From positions 186,001-250,000 of the forward strand of contig CAJTYW010000001.1 of NCBI GenBank assembly GCA_910583995.1: 64,000 nt of DNA, in the 5' to 3' direction. Below are positions 15,771 to 24,918 of the stretch, piece after piece. How positions within the stretch are numbered: the stretch's first letter is position 1; every line of letters begins with the position of its first letter. The position numbers were made by a program, and so were the translations under genes. This stretch comes from an uncultured Christensenella sp. Its GTDB lineage: Bacteria > Bacillota > Clostridia > Christensenellales > UBA3700. The notes under the pieces are model-generated. The model was given only the letters and a program-made list of their open reading frames with translations. It was not told the DNA's origin and searched no databases.

Positions 15771-17198
15771 CTACTTATTTAATACTGACATTGCTAAAAT
15801 CATAGCTTTTTCTTTGGTTATATCGTTATTGTAATAGTTTGGATAAATTACTTTACCATCGCTGTCATTTGCGGTAAAATCCAAAACGTTTGAGAATTTT
15901 TCGATAGTATATTGCTCTTCAGAAGGCATCATTGATTGACCGTGATAGCTTACCCACTTTCCGCCTTCAACAGGAACATAAAAATAACCAATTGTCATAC
16001 TAAGCACAAAATCTTTAGTACTATTCAATTCAAAAGTTTGTTGAGCTATGCCCTTACCATAAGTTGGTGAACCGATAATTGTAGCTTCACCACAATAATA
16101 TTTTATTGCACCCAATAAAGCTTCACTAGCACTTGCAGAGTTTTCATTTACCAAAACCGCAAGTTTGTAATCAGAATTTATGCTTCCATCACTATTTAAT
16201 CCTAACCAGTTATTACCTTTTGCTGTATAAGTTGAAATTTCTTGAGTCTTTTTTGATTCAAGTTTTATTATTCCAAGTCCATTTGATTTTCCGTTGTTAT
16301 CGTGAATAATATAACTTGCAATAACAGATAGAATTTCAGTTGAACCACCGCCGTTATCTCTTAAATCAAAAATAAGCTTTTTATTTCCGTTTTCTTTAAA
16401 TAACTTAACACATTCTTTAAAATCATTTGCAGCTGTACCTGTAAATGATTTTAATTTGATATATCCTATTCCATTACCAATATTCAAATAACTTGCTTCT
16501 TTTGTGTTAAATACTGACTTTTTTAACCTAAATTTAGCAAGCTTGCCATTGGATTTTTTAACAACCAATTCAATACTATCTAAAACGCCAGCTTTTCCTA
16601 AAAACTGCTCGCTATTCAAAATATCTGTATTAAGACCTACAACAGATTTGCCATCAACAGAAATTAAAATATCCCCTCTTTCCAAATGAACTTGTTCTGT
16701 TGAACCTTCAATTGTTCCCAAAACTTCTTCTGCTGGTGTAGGATAACTACTGTTACTAGAATGACTTATTTCTGTAATAATATGATTATCGTAAGCATCA
16801 CTTTTGATTGATATACCAAATTGCATTGATGGTGCTGCATTTGATAAATATAAGTTACTATATTTATCCATTGTATTAGCAAGTCCGATTGATGCCCATT
16901 TATTAAACTCGTCTTTTGAAATATCAATATAATAGTAATCTTTGATTAAAGAATATACTTCATTAGCAACCGCTAAATCTTCCTTCATATTATCATTCAA
17001 AGCACTATTTTTACCACCAATATAACAACCGATGCAAGCACCAAGTACAATTATAAGCGACAATACTGCAATTATAACTGCAACAATTACCTTTGTACTA
17101 TTGCTTCTATTACCTGATGTAAAATTAGAGTTTTTATTACCATTTTGATTATATTTATCTTCATTGTGTGGATTTTGATTGTATTGAAAATTATACAT
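15771..17198 (-). CDS. S41 family C-terminal processing peptidase (CtpA-like)
   Basis: 475-aa membrane-anchored serine protease. A cytoplasmic Asn/Gln-rich N-terminus (about 35 residues) is followed by one transmembrane helix (VIVAVIIAVLSLIIVLGACI), a PDZ region (ERGDILISVDGKSVVGL) and the S41 core: DLRDNGGGS, then the Ser in NENSASASEALL and the Lys in GSPTYGKGIAQ, the Ser-Lys dyad of this family. GGGGG precedes the start. In spore formers relatives act in envelope or inter-compartment signalling; which pathway is served here is not visible. Confidence 0.9.
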   Translation of the reverse strand: MYNFQYNQNPHNEDKYNQNGNKNSNFTSGNRSNSTKVIVAVIIAVLSLIIVLGACIGCYIGGKNSALNDNMKEDLAVANEVYSLIKDYYYIDISKDEFNKWASIGLANTMDKYSNLYLSNAAPSMQFGISIKSDAYDNHIITEISHSSNSSYPTPAEEVLGTIEGSTEQVHLERGDILISVDGKSVVGLNTDILNSEQFLGKAGVLDSIELVVKKSNGKLAKFRLKKSVFNTKEASYLNIGNGIGYIKLKSFTGTAANDFKECVKLFKENGNKKLIFDLRDNGGGSTEILSVIASYIIHDNNGKSNGLGIIKLESKKTQEISTYTAKGNNWLGLNSDGSINSDYKLAVLVNENSASASEALLGAIKYYCGEATIIGSPTYGKGIAQQTFELNSTKDFVLSMTIGYFYVPVEGGKWVSYHGQSMMPSEEQYTIEKFSNVLDFTANDSDGKVIYPNYYNNDITKEKAMILAMSVLNK

Positions 17199-17207
17199 CT
17201 TGCCCCC

Positions 17208-18314
17208 TTAAGTGGATATTATTCTTTCAGAGTTATAATCATATATATCACAATCTTCAATATTAAAACTAAATGTGATTTTATCAAAGGTTGAATATTT
17301 TTTATCGCCTATATATATTGTTGCAACTTTATTATCAATATCAAAATATGCAATTTTATCTTTATTAATATATCCAATTTCAGCAGTAATAACGCAGTTT
17401 TTACTATTATCAAAAGCAATTTTATCACTTTCTAAACAAAGTATACCTTCGTTAAAAACACTGCTTTTTAAAGTTATGTTATGTTTATATTCTACCCCAT
17501 TTATACAGATACTATCATTATCTATATAGCAAGGTATAGCACAAACTTTCCTTTCGTAATAAAGCTTAACACCTGCTAGTGTATCAAAATATATCTCTCT
17601 ATCGTAGATATTGCCATAACCAATTACAGTTCCATATCCTAACAACAAAATATTGTAATCACTAGGTTTTGGCACAAATTTCAAACTATTTACTGCAAGA
17701 ATTAATGTTTTATTTTTAAACAATTTAGTAATAATTTCAAATAATTGTTTTTGTATATCCGCTGTCAATCCGTTAAATATATCATCAAGTAAATACAATT
17801 TTCTATCTAAAACTGCAAGTCTTGCCAAAGCAACAATTATTTTTTGAAAATTAGTAAGCTGTTTTACGCTGCAATTTAAAATATCATTAATATTTAGTAA
17901 ATTTGCAATTCCCAATACTTTTTCAACTATTGTATTATTATCAAATTTTCTAATTTTTAACGGATATGCGATTATTTCATTTACTTTTTTGTGTTTTTGC
18001 AAATGCAAATCACTATCAAGATACCCAATATCTCTATCTTTTATCTTTAAATCATTTATCAAATTGTTATTTAAATAAATTTCGCCACTGCTAACACTCT
18101 CCAATCCTGCAATACAGCTTAAAAGTGTGGTTTTACCACCTTTTACTTCTGAAAAAACTAGTAATTTTCCACCATCAGCCAAGCTAAAATTAATATTATT
18201 TAAGGCGTTATAACCGCCGATATAACTTTTTGATAATTGTTTTATCATTAAATAATTATTAGAATTATTATCATTAACACAATTATTTTTTATATCTTTG
18301 TTTAAATTGTTCAT
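17208..18314 (-). CDS. Degenerate ABC-type ATPase (MalK/UgpC-like architecture)
   Basis: About 368 aa: an N-terminal ATPase domain, then a C-terminal TOBE/OB-like region as in sugar-importer ATPases (ending DCDIYDYNSERIIS). The key motifs are eroded: the P-loop reads SEVKGGKTT (first Gly replaced), the signature reads LTNFQK instead of LSGGQ, and Walker B is LYLLDD (Asp in place of the catalytic Glu). No permease gene is nearby. The start is uncertain: ATG at 18314, just after the ddh stop, or ATG at 18248, which would begin MIKQLSKSY as in typical ABC ATPases; neither has a strong Shine-Dalgarno. Confidence 0.75.
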   Translation of the reverse strand: MNNLNKDIKNNCVNDNNSNNYLMIKQLSKSYIGGYNALNNINFSLADGGKLLVFSEVKGGKTTLLSCIAGLESVSSGEIYLNNNLINDLKIKDRDIGYLDSDLHLQKHKKVNEIIAYPLKIRKFDNNTIVEKVLGIANLLNINDILNCSVKQLTNFQKIIVALARLAVLDRKLYLLDDIFNGLTADIQKQLFEIITKLFKNKTLILAVNSLKFVPKPSDYNILLLGYGTVIGYGNIYDREIYFDTLAGVKLYYERKVCAIPCYIDNDSICINGVEYKHNITLKSSVFNEGILCLESDKIAFDNSKNCVITAEIGYINKDKIAYFDIDNKVATIYIGDKKYSTFDKITFSFNIEDCDIYDYNSERIIST

Positions 18315-18315
18315 T

Positions 18316-19290
18316 TTACAACAAGTGCTTTCTAAGTTCTTCGTTAGATGCAGGTGATAAATAAGAAAGTGGAATATCAAATACGCTTACTGCACCTTTC
18401 TTACCTTCCTTTGCAAGTTTTGCGATTGCTCTTGCATAGGCTGCTAAAACACTAGATGTAAATTCAGGATTGCTATCAAGTTTGATAGAAAGCTCAAGTA
18501 TATGTTTATGCTCATCTGTTGTCTTACCAGACCTGATAACAAAACCGCCGTGTGGCATTTTGCTGTGATTTTTCTTCAATTCTTCTTCAGAAATAAAATG
18601 TACAATTGTATCGTAATCTGCAAAATAATTTGGCATATTTTTAATTTCATTTGCAATAGCTGCTTTATCTGCATTTTCTTCTGCAACAACAAAACACTCT
18701 CTCAAATGTTTATCACGAGCTGTTAAATCAGCAACTTCACCGCTTCTTACTATTTCCAAAGCTTGTTCTTTTGGTATTGTATATTGTTTGCCGTCTTTTA
18801 CACCTTTAATTCTTCTTATTGCATCACTATGTCCTTGAGAAACACCTTTTCCCCAAAATGTATAATCATTACCTTCAGGAAGAATAGCACCAAACAACAT
18901 TCTTGCAATAGAAAATAGTCCTGGGTCCCAACCAACAGAAATAATTCCTAATTTGCCACTTTCTTTTGCAGCTTTATCCATATTAGCAAAATATTCCGGA
19001 ATTTTAGCGTGAGTGTCAAAAGAGTCAACAGTGTTAAATAATTTAACCATTTCTACGCCTTGAAATGGCAAATCTGTTGCAGAACCACCACATAAAATCA
19101 AAACATCAATTTTGTCTTTGTAATTTTCTATTTTATTAACATTAATGCAAGCTTTACCCATATCGGTAACAACATTGTCACGTCTTGTAAAAACTGCCAC
19201 CAATTCCATATCTTGTGCTTTGCTGATTGCAAGCTCAACGCCCCTGCCAAGATTGCCGTATCCCAAAATACCTACTTTAATTTTTTCCAT
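18316..19290 (-). CDS. ddh: meso-Diaminopimelate D-dehydrogenase
   Basis: NADPH-dependent enzyme that makes meso-diaminopimelate in one step from tetrahydrodipicolinate, for lysine and peptidoglycan. Rossmann motif GILGYGNLGRGVE at the N-terminus, LCGGSATDLP, DSFDTHAKIP and SVGWDPGLFSIARMLF are diagnostic of the family. 324 aa, normal. It suggests the short dehydrogenase branch of lysine synthesis is present. Confidence 0.95.
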   Translation of the reverse strand: MEKIKVGILGYGNLGRGVELAISKAQDMELVAVFTRRDNVVTDMGKACINVNKIENYKDKIDVLILCGGSATDLPFQGVEMVKLFNTVDSFDTHAKIPEYFANMDKAAKESGKLGIISVGWDPGLFSIARMLFGAILPEGNDYTFWGKGVSQGHSDAIRRIKGVKDGKQYTIPKEQALEIVRSGEVADLTARDKHLRECFVVAEENADKAAIANEIKNMPNYFADYDTIVHFISEEELKKNHSKMPHGGFVIRSGKTTDEHKHILELSIKLDSNPEFTSSVLAAYARAIAKLAKEGKKGAVSVFDIPLSYLSPASNEELRKHLL

Positions 19291-19306
19291 TTTTATACTC
19301 CTTATA

Positions 19307-20518
19307 TCAATTACTCTCCGATTGCAAAGACTTAATCATTGCCCTGTGAGTATTTAAAATCATTGTATTTATATATCTTATATCGCTAAGTAATCTATCG
19401 TTTTTACTACCTTCTGCAGTTAAATTTTCCAAGGCACCAATCATTGAAGAAATTTGAACACGCACTTTTTGAACATATTTATCGTCAATTTTATTATTTA
19501 CGCTTGATTCATAATCTATAAGCATATTTGAAATCTGACTGCTAAGCATAGCTATATCTTCTCGTGCAGATGTGTAGTCTATTTCTTGTTTTTCCAAACT
19601 AACTGCTGTTGCATAAAGTGACTTATACATTATATCTTGATATTTCAAAACATTTTTTGTTGCATTTCTAACTGAAGTTGGCAATAAATGATAATCTATA
19701 TCTTCTATTTTAAAAACATATATATTAGTTACATATCCTGCCAAATTAAGATTGGTAGATACACTTTCCGCATCTTTTTCAGTGCTGTAAACTTCGGCAA
19801 TTACTCTGTACAAATCATCGTGTACAACATAACCGCTACCACCGCTTGCTCTTATCTCTTCCGATGTTATTCTTGCAGAATCCACATCGCTAAAAGTTGC
19901 AATTTCCACTGCATAATAATATGCTGTTATATCATTTTTGAATATTTTGTTAACCACACTGTCAATTAAATATCCGCTTGATAAAACATCTGCAATTAAA
20001 AAGCAGGATACAAATGCAAATACAATAACAAACAATACTATTGCAAATTTTCTACTTTTTGAGCGTTTTGGTTTGTTTTTACCACGTTTTTTTGTAGAAG
20101 TGCATTTATCACACTCACTATTTTCCAAGCGTTCTTTTTCCGCTTGTAAAACAGCTTTTTTAATATGCTTATTTTCTTCAATGCCCGCAATTGCCACTTG
20201 TAAAGTAAGCGGTTCACACCTATCGCAGGAAGGACTTTTATGTCTTATTACTTCCGACCTTACAACTTGCAAGCTGCTATTTTCTGCTTGAGTATGATTT
20301 GAAATAGAATAATCACTCTCAATCCTTTTATTATTTCTCTCATCAATTACTATGTGATTACTCTCTTCAATTTCAGTATCGCTGTAATCAGCTGAAATAC
20401 TATTCTCTTCAATTGCAATAACTTCAACTTCTACACTTTTTTTAGTTTTCTTTTTGCCTAAAAAATTACTTAAATAAAAATCTTCATAATTTGTTTCGGT
20501 TAAATCAAAATCTGCCAT
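19307..20518 (-). CDS. Membrane protein with SPOR-like domain and two CxxC motifs
   Basis: 403 aa. An acidic cytoplasmic part contains two CxxC pairs (CDRC near residue 100 and CDKC near 140) that could bind a metal; then a basic stretch (KKRGKNKPKRSKSRK) and one transmembrane helix (FAIVLFVIVFAFVSCFLIA). The outside part has a SPOR-like segment (YYYAVEIATFSDVDSARITS to EKDAESVSTNLNLAGY), a fold that binds denuded peptidoglycan, and a helical C-terminus. The ATG at 20518 follows AGGAGA directly; a longer reading starts within that Shine-Dalgarno. Probably a division or spore-envelope protein. Confidence 0.7.
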   Translation of the reverse strand: MADFDLTETNYEDFYLSNFLGKKKTKKSVEVEVIAIEENSISADYSDTEIEESNHIVIDERNNKRIESDYSISNHTQAENSSLQVVRSEVIRHKSPSCDRCEPLTLQVAIAGIEENKHIKKAVLQAEKERLENSECDKCTSTKKRGKNKPKRSKSRKFAIVLFVIVFAFVSCFLIADVLSSGYLIDSVVNKIFKNDITAYYYAVEIATFSDVDSARITSEEIRASGGSGYVVHDDLYRVIAEVYSTEKDAESVSTNLNLAGYVTNIYVFKIEDIDYHLLPTSVRNATKNVLKYQDIMYKSLYATAVSLEKQEIDYTSAREDIAMLSSQISNMLIDYESSVNNKIDDKYVQKVRVQISSMIGALENLTAEGSKNDRLLSDIRYINTMILNTHRAMIKSLQSESN

Positions 20519-20587
20519 AATTCTCCTAAAAAACAAGTATAATTTGCTTTTATTAAAGATTATGAAAGTTATTTTTCCATTATACGC

Positions 20588-20604
20588 ATTAACCGATTTT
20601 TAGG
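20588..20604 (+). repeat. Copy of recurrent intergenic motif
   Basis: ATTAACCGATTTTTAGG, in the gap between the dCMP deaminase stop and the SPOR-like gene. A related TTTTAGGACAA stretch follows 20 bp later. Confidence 0.4.
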
Positions 20605-20652
20605 ACAACCACTCTAAATTTTAGGACAAGCAATAGTGATTTGCAATAAAGA

Positions 20653-21108
20653 TTAATTTAAATCAGAATATTTTTCTATCAACACGCCGGCTTCATTAAA
20701 CATTTTAATGCTAAATTCGTCAGGGTAACCTTCGTCAAACACTACTCTTGTTATACCTGAATTGATAATCATTTTTGCACAAATAGAACAAGGTTGATGT
20801 GTGCAAAATAAAGTAGCACCTTGAACGCTTATACCAAGTTTTGCAGCTTGAATAATTGCATTTTGCTCTGCGTGAACAGCATAGCAAATTTCGTGTCTTG
20901 TGCCACTTGGAATATTCATTTGTTCTCTTAAACAATATCCCCTGTCAACACAACTTGAAATACCACTACCAGCTCCGTTATAGCCTGTTGTTAAAATTCT
21001 TTTGTCTTTTACAATGACAGCACCGACTTTTCTGTTAACTTTGTAGCAGCTTGACCAAGTAGCAACAAGTTTAGCCATATCCATCATTCTTTTATCCCAT
21101 TTGTTCAT
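20653..21108 (-). CDS. comEB: dCMP deaminase (ComEB-like)
   Basis: Deaminates dCMP to dUMP for thymidylate synthesis. Zinc site is visible as HAEQN (H and catalytic E) and PCSIC (two Cys), with the allosteric-site type insert CLREQMNIPSGTRHE. 151 aa from the ATG at 21108, which follows GGGGG at 6 nt; an in-frame TTG at 21120 lies before that Shine-Dalgarno and is rejected. The 330-bp gap upstream (21121-21450) holds AT-rich sequence and, near its end, the groES promoter. Confidence 0.93.
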   Translation of the reverse strand: MNKWDKRMMDMAKLVATWSSCYKVNRKVGAVIVKDKRILTTGYNGAGSGISSCVDRGYCLREQMNIPSGTRHEICYAVHAEQNAIIQAAKLGISVQGATLFCTHQPCSICAKMIINSGITRVVFDEGYPDEFSIKMFNEAGVLIEKYSDLN

Positions 21109-21397
21109 ATTAACCCCCAAAAGTTATTTATAATTATTTTACTTTTTCATTTTACACCAAAACGTCAAAAATATCAACAGTTTTATATTTTTTTATTATT
21201 AATTTTATTTACAACAAATATTTAAATTTATGATATCAAAATTTGTTACAGCATAATAAATCGCTAAATATTTTAACTATAAATAAATTAACAATTGTCA
21301 ATACTATTTTAAATGTAAAAAAGTTACATAATTTTACACATATCGACCTTACATTTAATAACTTTTGTAATTTCTTTGAAAAATTGTCATTTTCTAC

Positions 21398-21461
21398 TTA
21401 ACAAATTACTATTGTTATGCTATAATAAACAATGTTAGCAGTCTATTGCTTTGATTGCTAA
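21398..21461 (+). promoter_or_regulatory. groESL promoter and CIRCE operator (HrcA)
   Basis: TTAACA (21398-21403), 17 bp, TATAAT (21421-21426). Immediately after comes TTAGCAGTC - 9 bp - GATTGCTAA (21435-21461), the CIRCE inverted repeat (consensus TTAGCACTC-N9-GAGTGCTAA) with one change in each arm. HrcA should repress the operon by binding here. hrcA itself is not in the window. Confidence 0.9.
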
Positions 21462-21490
21462 TTTACATAGATATTTTTGGAGGTATATAT

Positions 21491-21778
21491 ATGACAATTA
21501 AACCATTATTTGACAAAATCGTTATTGAAAGTGTGGAATGTATGGATAAAACTCAAAGCGGTATAGTTTTACCGGGAACAGCACAAGAAAAGCCACAAAT
21601 GGCAAAGGTAATCGCAGTTGGTCCTGGCGGAATTATTGACGGCAAAGAAATCGTTATGCAAATCAAAGTAGGCGATATTATTTTATACAATAAATACGCA
21701 GGTTCAGACTTTAAACTTGAAAATAAAGAAGTTACAATTTTAAGACAAGCAGATGTGCTTGCAATTGTTGAAAAATAA
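21491..21778 (+). CDS. groES: Co-chaperonin GroES
   Basis: 95-aa lid of the GroEL chamber. Recognised from IKPLFDKIVIESVE, SGIVLPGTAQEKPQMAKVIA and ILYNKYAGSDFKLE. The ATG at 21491 is preceded by GGAGG; an upstream in-frame TTG at 21455 lies within the CIRCE element and is not used. Followed by groEL after 19 nt. Confidence 0.96.
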   Translation: MTIKPLFDKIVIESVECMDKTQSGIVLPGTAQEKPQMAKVIAVGPGGIIDGKEIVMQIKVGDIILYNKYAGSDFKLENKEVTILRQADVLAIVEK

Positions 21779-21797
21779 ATTTTGGAGGAATAGGTAA

Positions 21798-23423
21798 ATG
21801 GCTAAAAAATTCAAATATGGCGAAGATGCAAGAAAAGCTTTGGAAACAGGCGTAAATACACTTGCTAATGCTGTAAAAATTACTTTAGGTCCAAAAGGTA
21901 GAAATGTAGTTTTGGATAAAAAATATGGTGCTCCACTTATCACTAACGATGGTGTAAGCATTGCAAAAGAAATCGAGCTTGAAGATGCTTTTGAAAATAT
22001 GGGGGCTCAACTTATCAAAGAAGTTAGCGTTAAAACTAACGATGTTGCAGGCGACGGAACTACTACTGCTTGCGTACTAGCACAAGCAATCATTCGTGAA
22101 GGTATGAAAAACGTTGCAGCAGGTGCAAACCCTGTTATACTTAATAAAGGCATTAAATTTGCTTGTGAGCAAGTTGTTAATTGCTTAAAAGATATTTCTA
22201 AGCCAATTGAAAGTAAAAATGCTATCGCTCAAGTTGCAAGTGTTTCTGCAGGCGATGAGTCAATCGGAACATTAATCAGTGATGCTATGGAAAAAGTAGG
22301 CAAAGACGGCGTTATAACTGTTGACGAGTCAAAAACAATGCAAACTAACCTTTCTGTTGTAGAAGGTATGCAATTTGACCGTGGTTACTCTTCACCATAT
22401 ATGGTTACAAATACAGATAAAATGGAAGCAATCATTGATGATGCAGTAATTTTGATTACAGACAAAAAAATAAGCACTATTCAAGAATTACTACCACTTT
22501 TAGAACAAGTTGTTAAAAACGGCTTAAAATTACTTATTATAGCAGAAGATATTGAAGGCGAAGCACTTTCAACTATCATTGTAAACAAACTAAAAGGCGT
22601 ATTCAATTGCGTTGCAGTTAAAGCTCCTGGTTTTGGCGACAGAAGAAAAGCTATGCTTGAAGATATTGCAATTTTAACAGGTGGTACAGTTATTAGTAGT
22701 GAAATCGGTTTGGAACTAAAAGATGCAACAATCAATGATTTGGGTAGAGCTAAACAAATTAAAGTTGACAAAGATAACACTACTATTGTTGGCGGCTTTG
22801 GTGATAGTGAACAAATTAAAGCTAGAATGACAAGCATAAAAGCACAAATTGCAGAAACTACATCTGACTATGACAGAGAAAAGTTGCAAGAAAGACTTGC
22901 AAAACTTGCAGGCGGTGTTGCTGTTATTAATGTTGGTGCTGCAACAGAAATTGAAATGAAAGAAAAGAAATTGCGTATCGAAGATGCTTTGGCAGCTACT
23001 CGTGCAGCTGTTGAAGAAGGTATTATCCCAGGTGGTGGTATTGCTCTTCTTAGCACAATACCTAATGTTAAAAAAGCTATTTCAAAACTTACTGGCGATG
23101 AACTTACTGGTGCTATGAGTGTACTTAAAGCTTTGGAAGAACCAATCAAACAAATTGCAAAAAATGCTGGTATTGAAGGTAGCGTAATTATAAACAAAAT
23201 TGTTAGTGCTAAAAAAGGCTCAACTTACGGATACAATGCTCTTACAAACAAATATTGCGATATGATTGAAGAAGGTATTATTGACCCAACAAAAGTTACA
23301 AGGTCTGCTCTTCAAAATGCTGTAAGTGTTGCTACCACTCTACTTACAACAGAAGTACTTGTAACAGATATTCCTGAGCCTGCTCCACCAATGGCAGGTG
23401 GCGGTATGGACGGAATGTATTAA
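21798..23423 (+). CDS. groEL: Chaperonin GroEL
   Basis: 541-aa ATP-dependent folding chaperone. TLGPKGRNVVLDKKYGAPLI, AGDGTTTACVLAQAI and the C-terminal Gly-Gly-Met tail (PPMAGGGMDGMY) are diagnostic. GGAGG precedes the start; ends at a strong terminator. Heat-inducible through the CIRCE element upstream of groES. Confidence 0.98.
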   Translation: MAKKFKYGEDARKALETGVNTLANAVKITLGPKGRNVVLDKKYGAPLITNDGVSIAKEIELEDAFENMGAQLIKEVSVKTNDVAGDGTTTACVLAQAIIREGMKNVAAGANPVILNKGIKFACEQVVNCLKDISKPIESKNAIAQVASVSAGDESIGTLISDAMEKVGKDGVITVDESKTMQTNLSVVEGMQFDRGYSSPYMVTNTDKMEAIIDDAVILITDKKISTIQELLPLLEQVVKNGLKLLIIAEDIEGEALSTIIVNKLKGVFNCVAVKAPGFGDRRKAMLEDIAILTGGTVISSEIGLELKDATINDLGRAKQIKVDKDNTTIVGGFGDSEQIKARMTSIKAQIAETTSDYDREKLQERLAKLAGGVAVINVGAATEIEMKEKKLRIEDALAATRAAVEEGIIPGGGIALLSTIPNVKKAISKLTGDELTGAMSVLKALEEPIKQIAKNAGIEGSVIINKIVSAKKGSTYGYNALTNKYCDMIEEGIIDPTKVTRSALQNAVSVATTLLTTEVLVTDIPEPAPPMAGGGMDGMY

Positions 23424-23488
23424 TAAATAAATTAATACTATAATATCGCATATTATTAAAATAATTTAATTTGTCATAAAATAAAATC

Positions 23489-23518
23489 TCGGGACTATTA
23501 AAAATAGTCCCGATTTTT
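23489..23518 (+). terminator. Terminator of groESL
   Basis: 11-bp perfect stem (23489-23499 with 23503-23513), then TTTTT. Confidence 0.9.
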
Positions 23519-23544
23519 GTTGTATTTTATTAATTTTTTTTAGT

Positions 23545-24252
23545 TTAGGCATCTTTATTGTCACTATCGTCTTGCTCGTTATTCACTATACTGCCATTAT
23601 CATTACTAGAGTCCAAATCTGTGTTATTTTTAAAAATATCATTACTTGAATTATTCTCTTTTTCTTCTTCACTATTATACATAATGTCATCTGGTGTAGT
23701 TGTTTTTGAAGTCTTTTTAATGATTTTGTTAATTATATAAGTAAAGTTTTTAAATATCAAGTGCATTAACAAATCATATATCAAAAATAATGGTATACCT
23801 GCAAGACTAATTATCAAATAAGTCAATTTAATAGTTTTACCAAAAAGTACAAATGTTGGTATAATTGCATTAAATAAAAACCAAAATATTGCGATAATAA
23901 TTTCAAAATATGCAATTTTAATTGCATAACCGATTGTGTATTTTAAGATTTTACTTTTTATTAATTTATAAAGTTTTTGTTCAACTGTCCACTGAATTAT
24001 TGTATAAGCACCAAAAAATAATATGAATGGCAAAGCATTTATATTACCTATTAAAAAAGCTATAATACTTGTAGCAACATAGGATAATATCCCGCCTAAC
24101 CAATATTTTTGAGTAAGTGGCATTTGAATGCACACTGCTGCCAATACAGCAAAAGATAAAGTCATAAATTCCACATAAATAGAACCGACTACACAAATAA
24201 GTGCCATTGCACAAGAAATACCTGACAAGGCAATTATATGACTTCTTTTCAT
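23545..24252 (-). CDS. Unknown multi-pass membrane protein
   Basis: 235 aa with about six hydrophobic segments (first ALSGISCAMALICVVGSIYV, last LIISLAGIPLFLIYDLLMHL) and an acidic, Asn/Asp/Ser-rich cytoplasmic tail of about 60 residues. The overall look is like ECF-transporter S components or related small integral proteins, but I cannot assign a substrate. It is 12 bp from the J-like gene and probably in one transcript with it and the DUF5685 gene. Confidence 0.7.
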   Translation of the reverse strand: MKRSHIIALSGISCAMALICVVGSIYVEFMTLSFAVLAAVCIQMPLTQKYWLGGILSYVATSIIAFLIGNINALPFILFFGAYTIIQWTVEQKLYKLIKSKILKYTIGYAIKIAYFEIIIAIFWFLFNAIIPTFVLFGKTIKLTYLIISLAGIPLFLIYDLLMHLIFKNFTYIINKIIKKTSKTTTPDDIMYNSEEEKENNSSNDIFKNNTDLDSSNDNGSIVNNEQDDSDNKDA

Positions 24253-24264
24253 TACTTCACCTTT

Positions 24265-24918
24265 TTAGCAACAGCTAATCAAATCTCCACCACAGCACTC
24301 ACAACAAGTGTCACAGCAATACAAAGTGCAGCAAGTATTACAACAAGCATCTGCATTACGTTGAGAATTGCTCATTTGCGGTTCAGTATAACCGCCTCTG
24401 TTTTGCCCATTATATTGTGTACCTGTATTTTGATTAGGATTTTGATTTACAAATGGGTCGCTTTGTGCCATATCTTCGTTAAGTTTACGAAGAGCTTCGG
24501 CATATTTGTAATTTTTAGGCTCCATACTTACACAAATCTCAAGTTGAGTTTTGCTATCACTAAGCCATTTTTTCTTATAATAAACTATAGATTGATAATA
24601 GTGCCATTCAGCATCTCGTGTATCAATACTATCAAGTTTAGATTGAGCTTCAATCAATTTATCTTGCTTAATAAGGCTACCTACTTCTTCATATACTCTG
24701 CTTGAGTCTGCAACAGTAGCTTTATCGTGCAAACTATTTTGACATTCTGTATATGCCCACTCTAATTCTTCTAGCTTTCTGATTGCTTCCGCTCCAGCTT
24801 CACCTTCAAGAAATCTGTCAGCTTTATATTTATTTTGCAATGTTGTATAAGCATCTTGTAATTCTGCAAAAGTTGCATCTTCACTGACACCTAAAATCAA
24901 ATACGGATTTTTTTGCAA
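24265..24918 (-). CDS. J-domain-like protein with cysteine-pair-rich C-terminus
   Basis: About 217 aa. The N-terminus is a J-like helical domain (NPYLILGVSEDATFAELQDA) but lacks the HPD motif that stimulates DnaK. A TPR-like middle (AEWHYYQSIVYYKKKWLSDS) and a Gln/Asn-rich linker follow. The last 28 residues carry six CC pairs (12 cysteines). I choose the TTG at 24918, preceded by GGAGG/AAAGGA, since all ATG options lie well inside the upstream DUF5685 gene; the resulting overlap is 22 nt. Likely a metal or Fe-S related accessory protein, by inference only. Confidence 0.75.
   Translation of the reverse strand: MQKNPYLILGVSEDATFAELQDAYTTLQNKYKADRFLEGEAGAEAIRKLEELEWAYTECQNSLHDKATVADSSRVYEEVGSLIKQDKLIEAQSKLDSIDTRDAEWHYYQSIVYYKKKWLSDSKTQLEICVSMEPKNYKYAEALRKLNEDMAQSDPFVNQNPNQNTGTQYNGQNRGGYTEPQMSNSQRNADACCNTCCTLYCCDTCCECCGGDLISCC

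Noticed and set aside
24238..24705. 155-codon plus-strand frame opposite the J-like gene
   Set aside because: It is antisense to a gene with clear domain structure; composition (Ile/Thr/Phe-rich) is that of a shadow frame.
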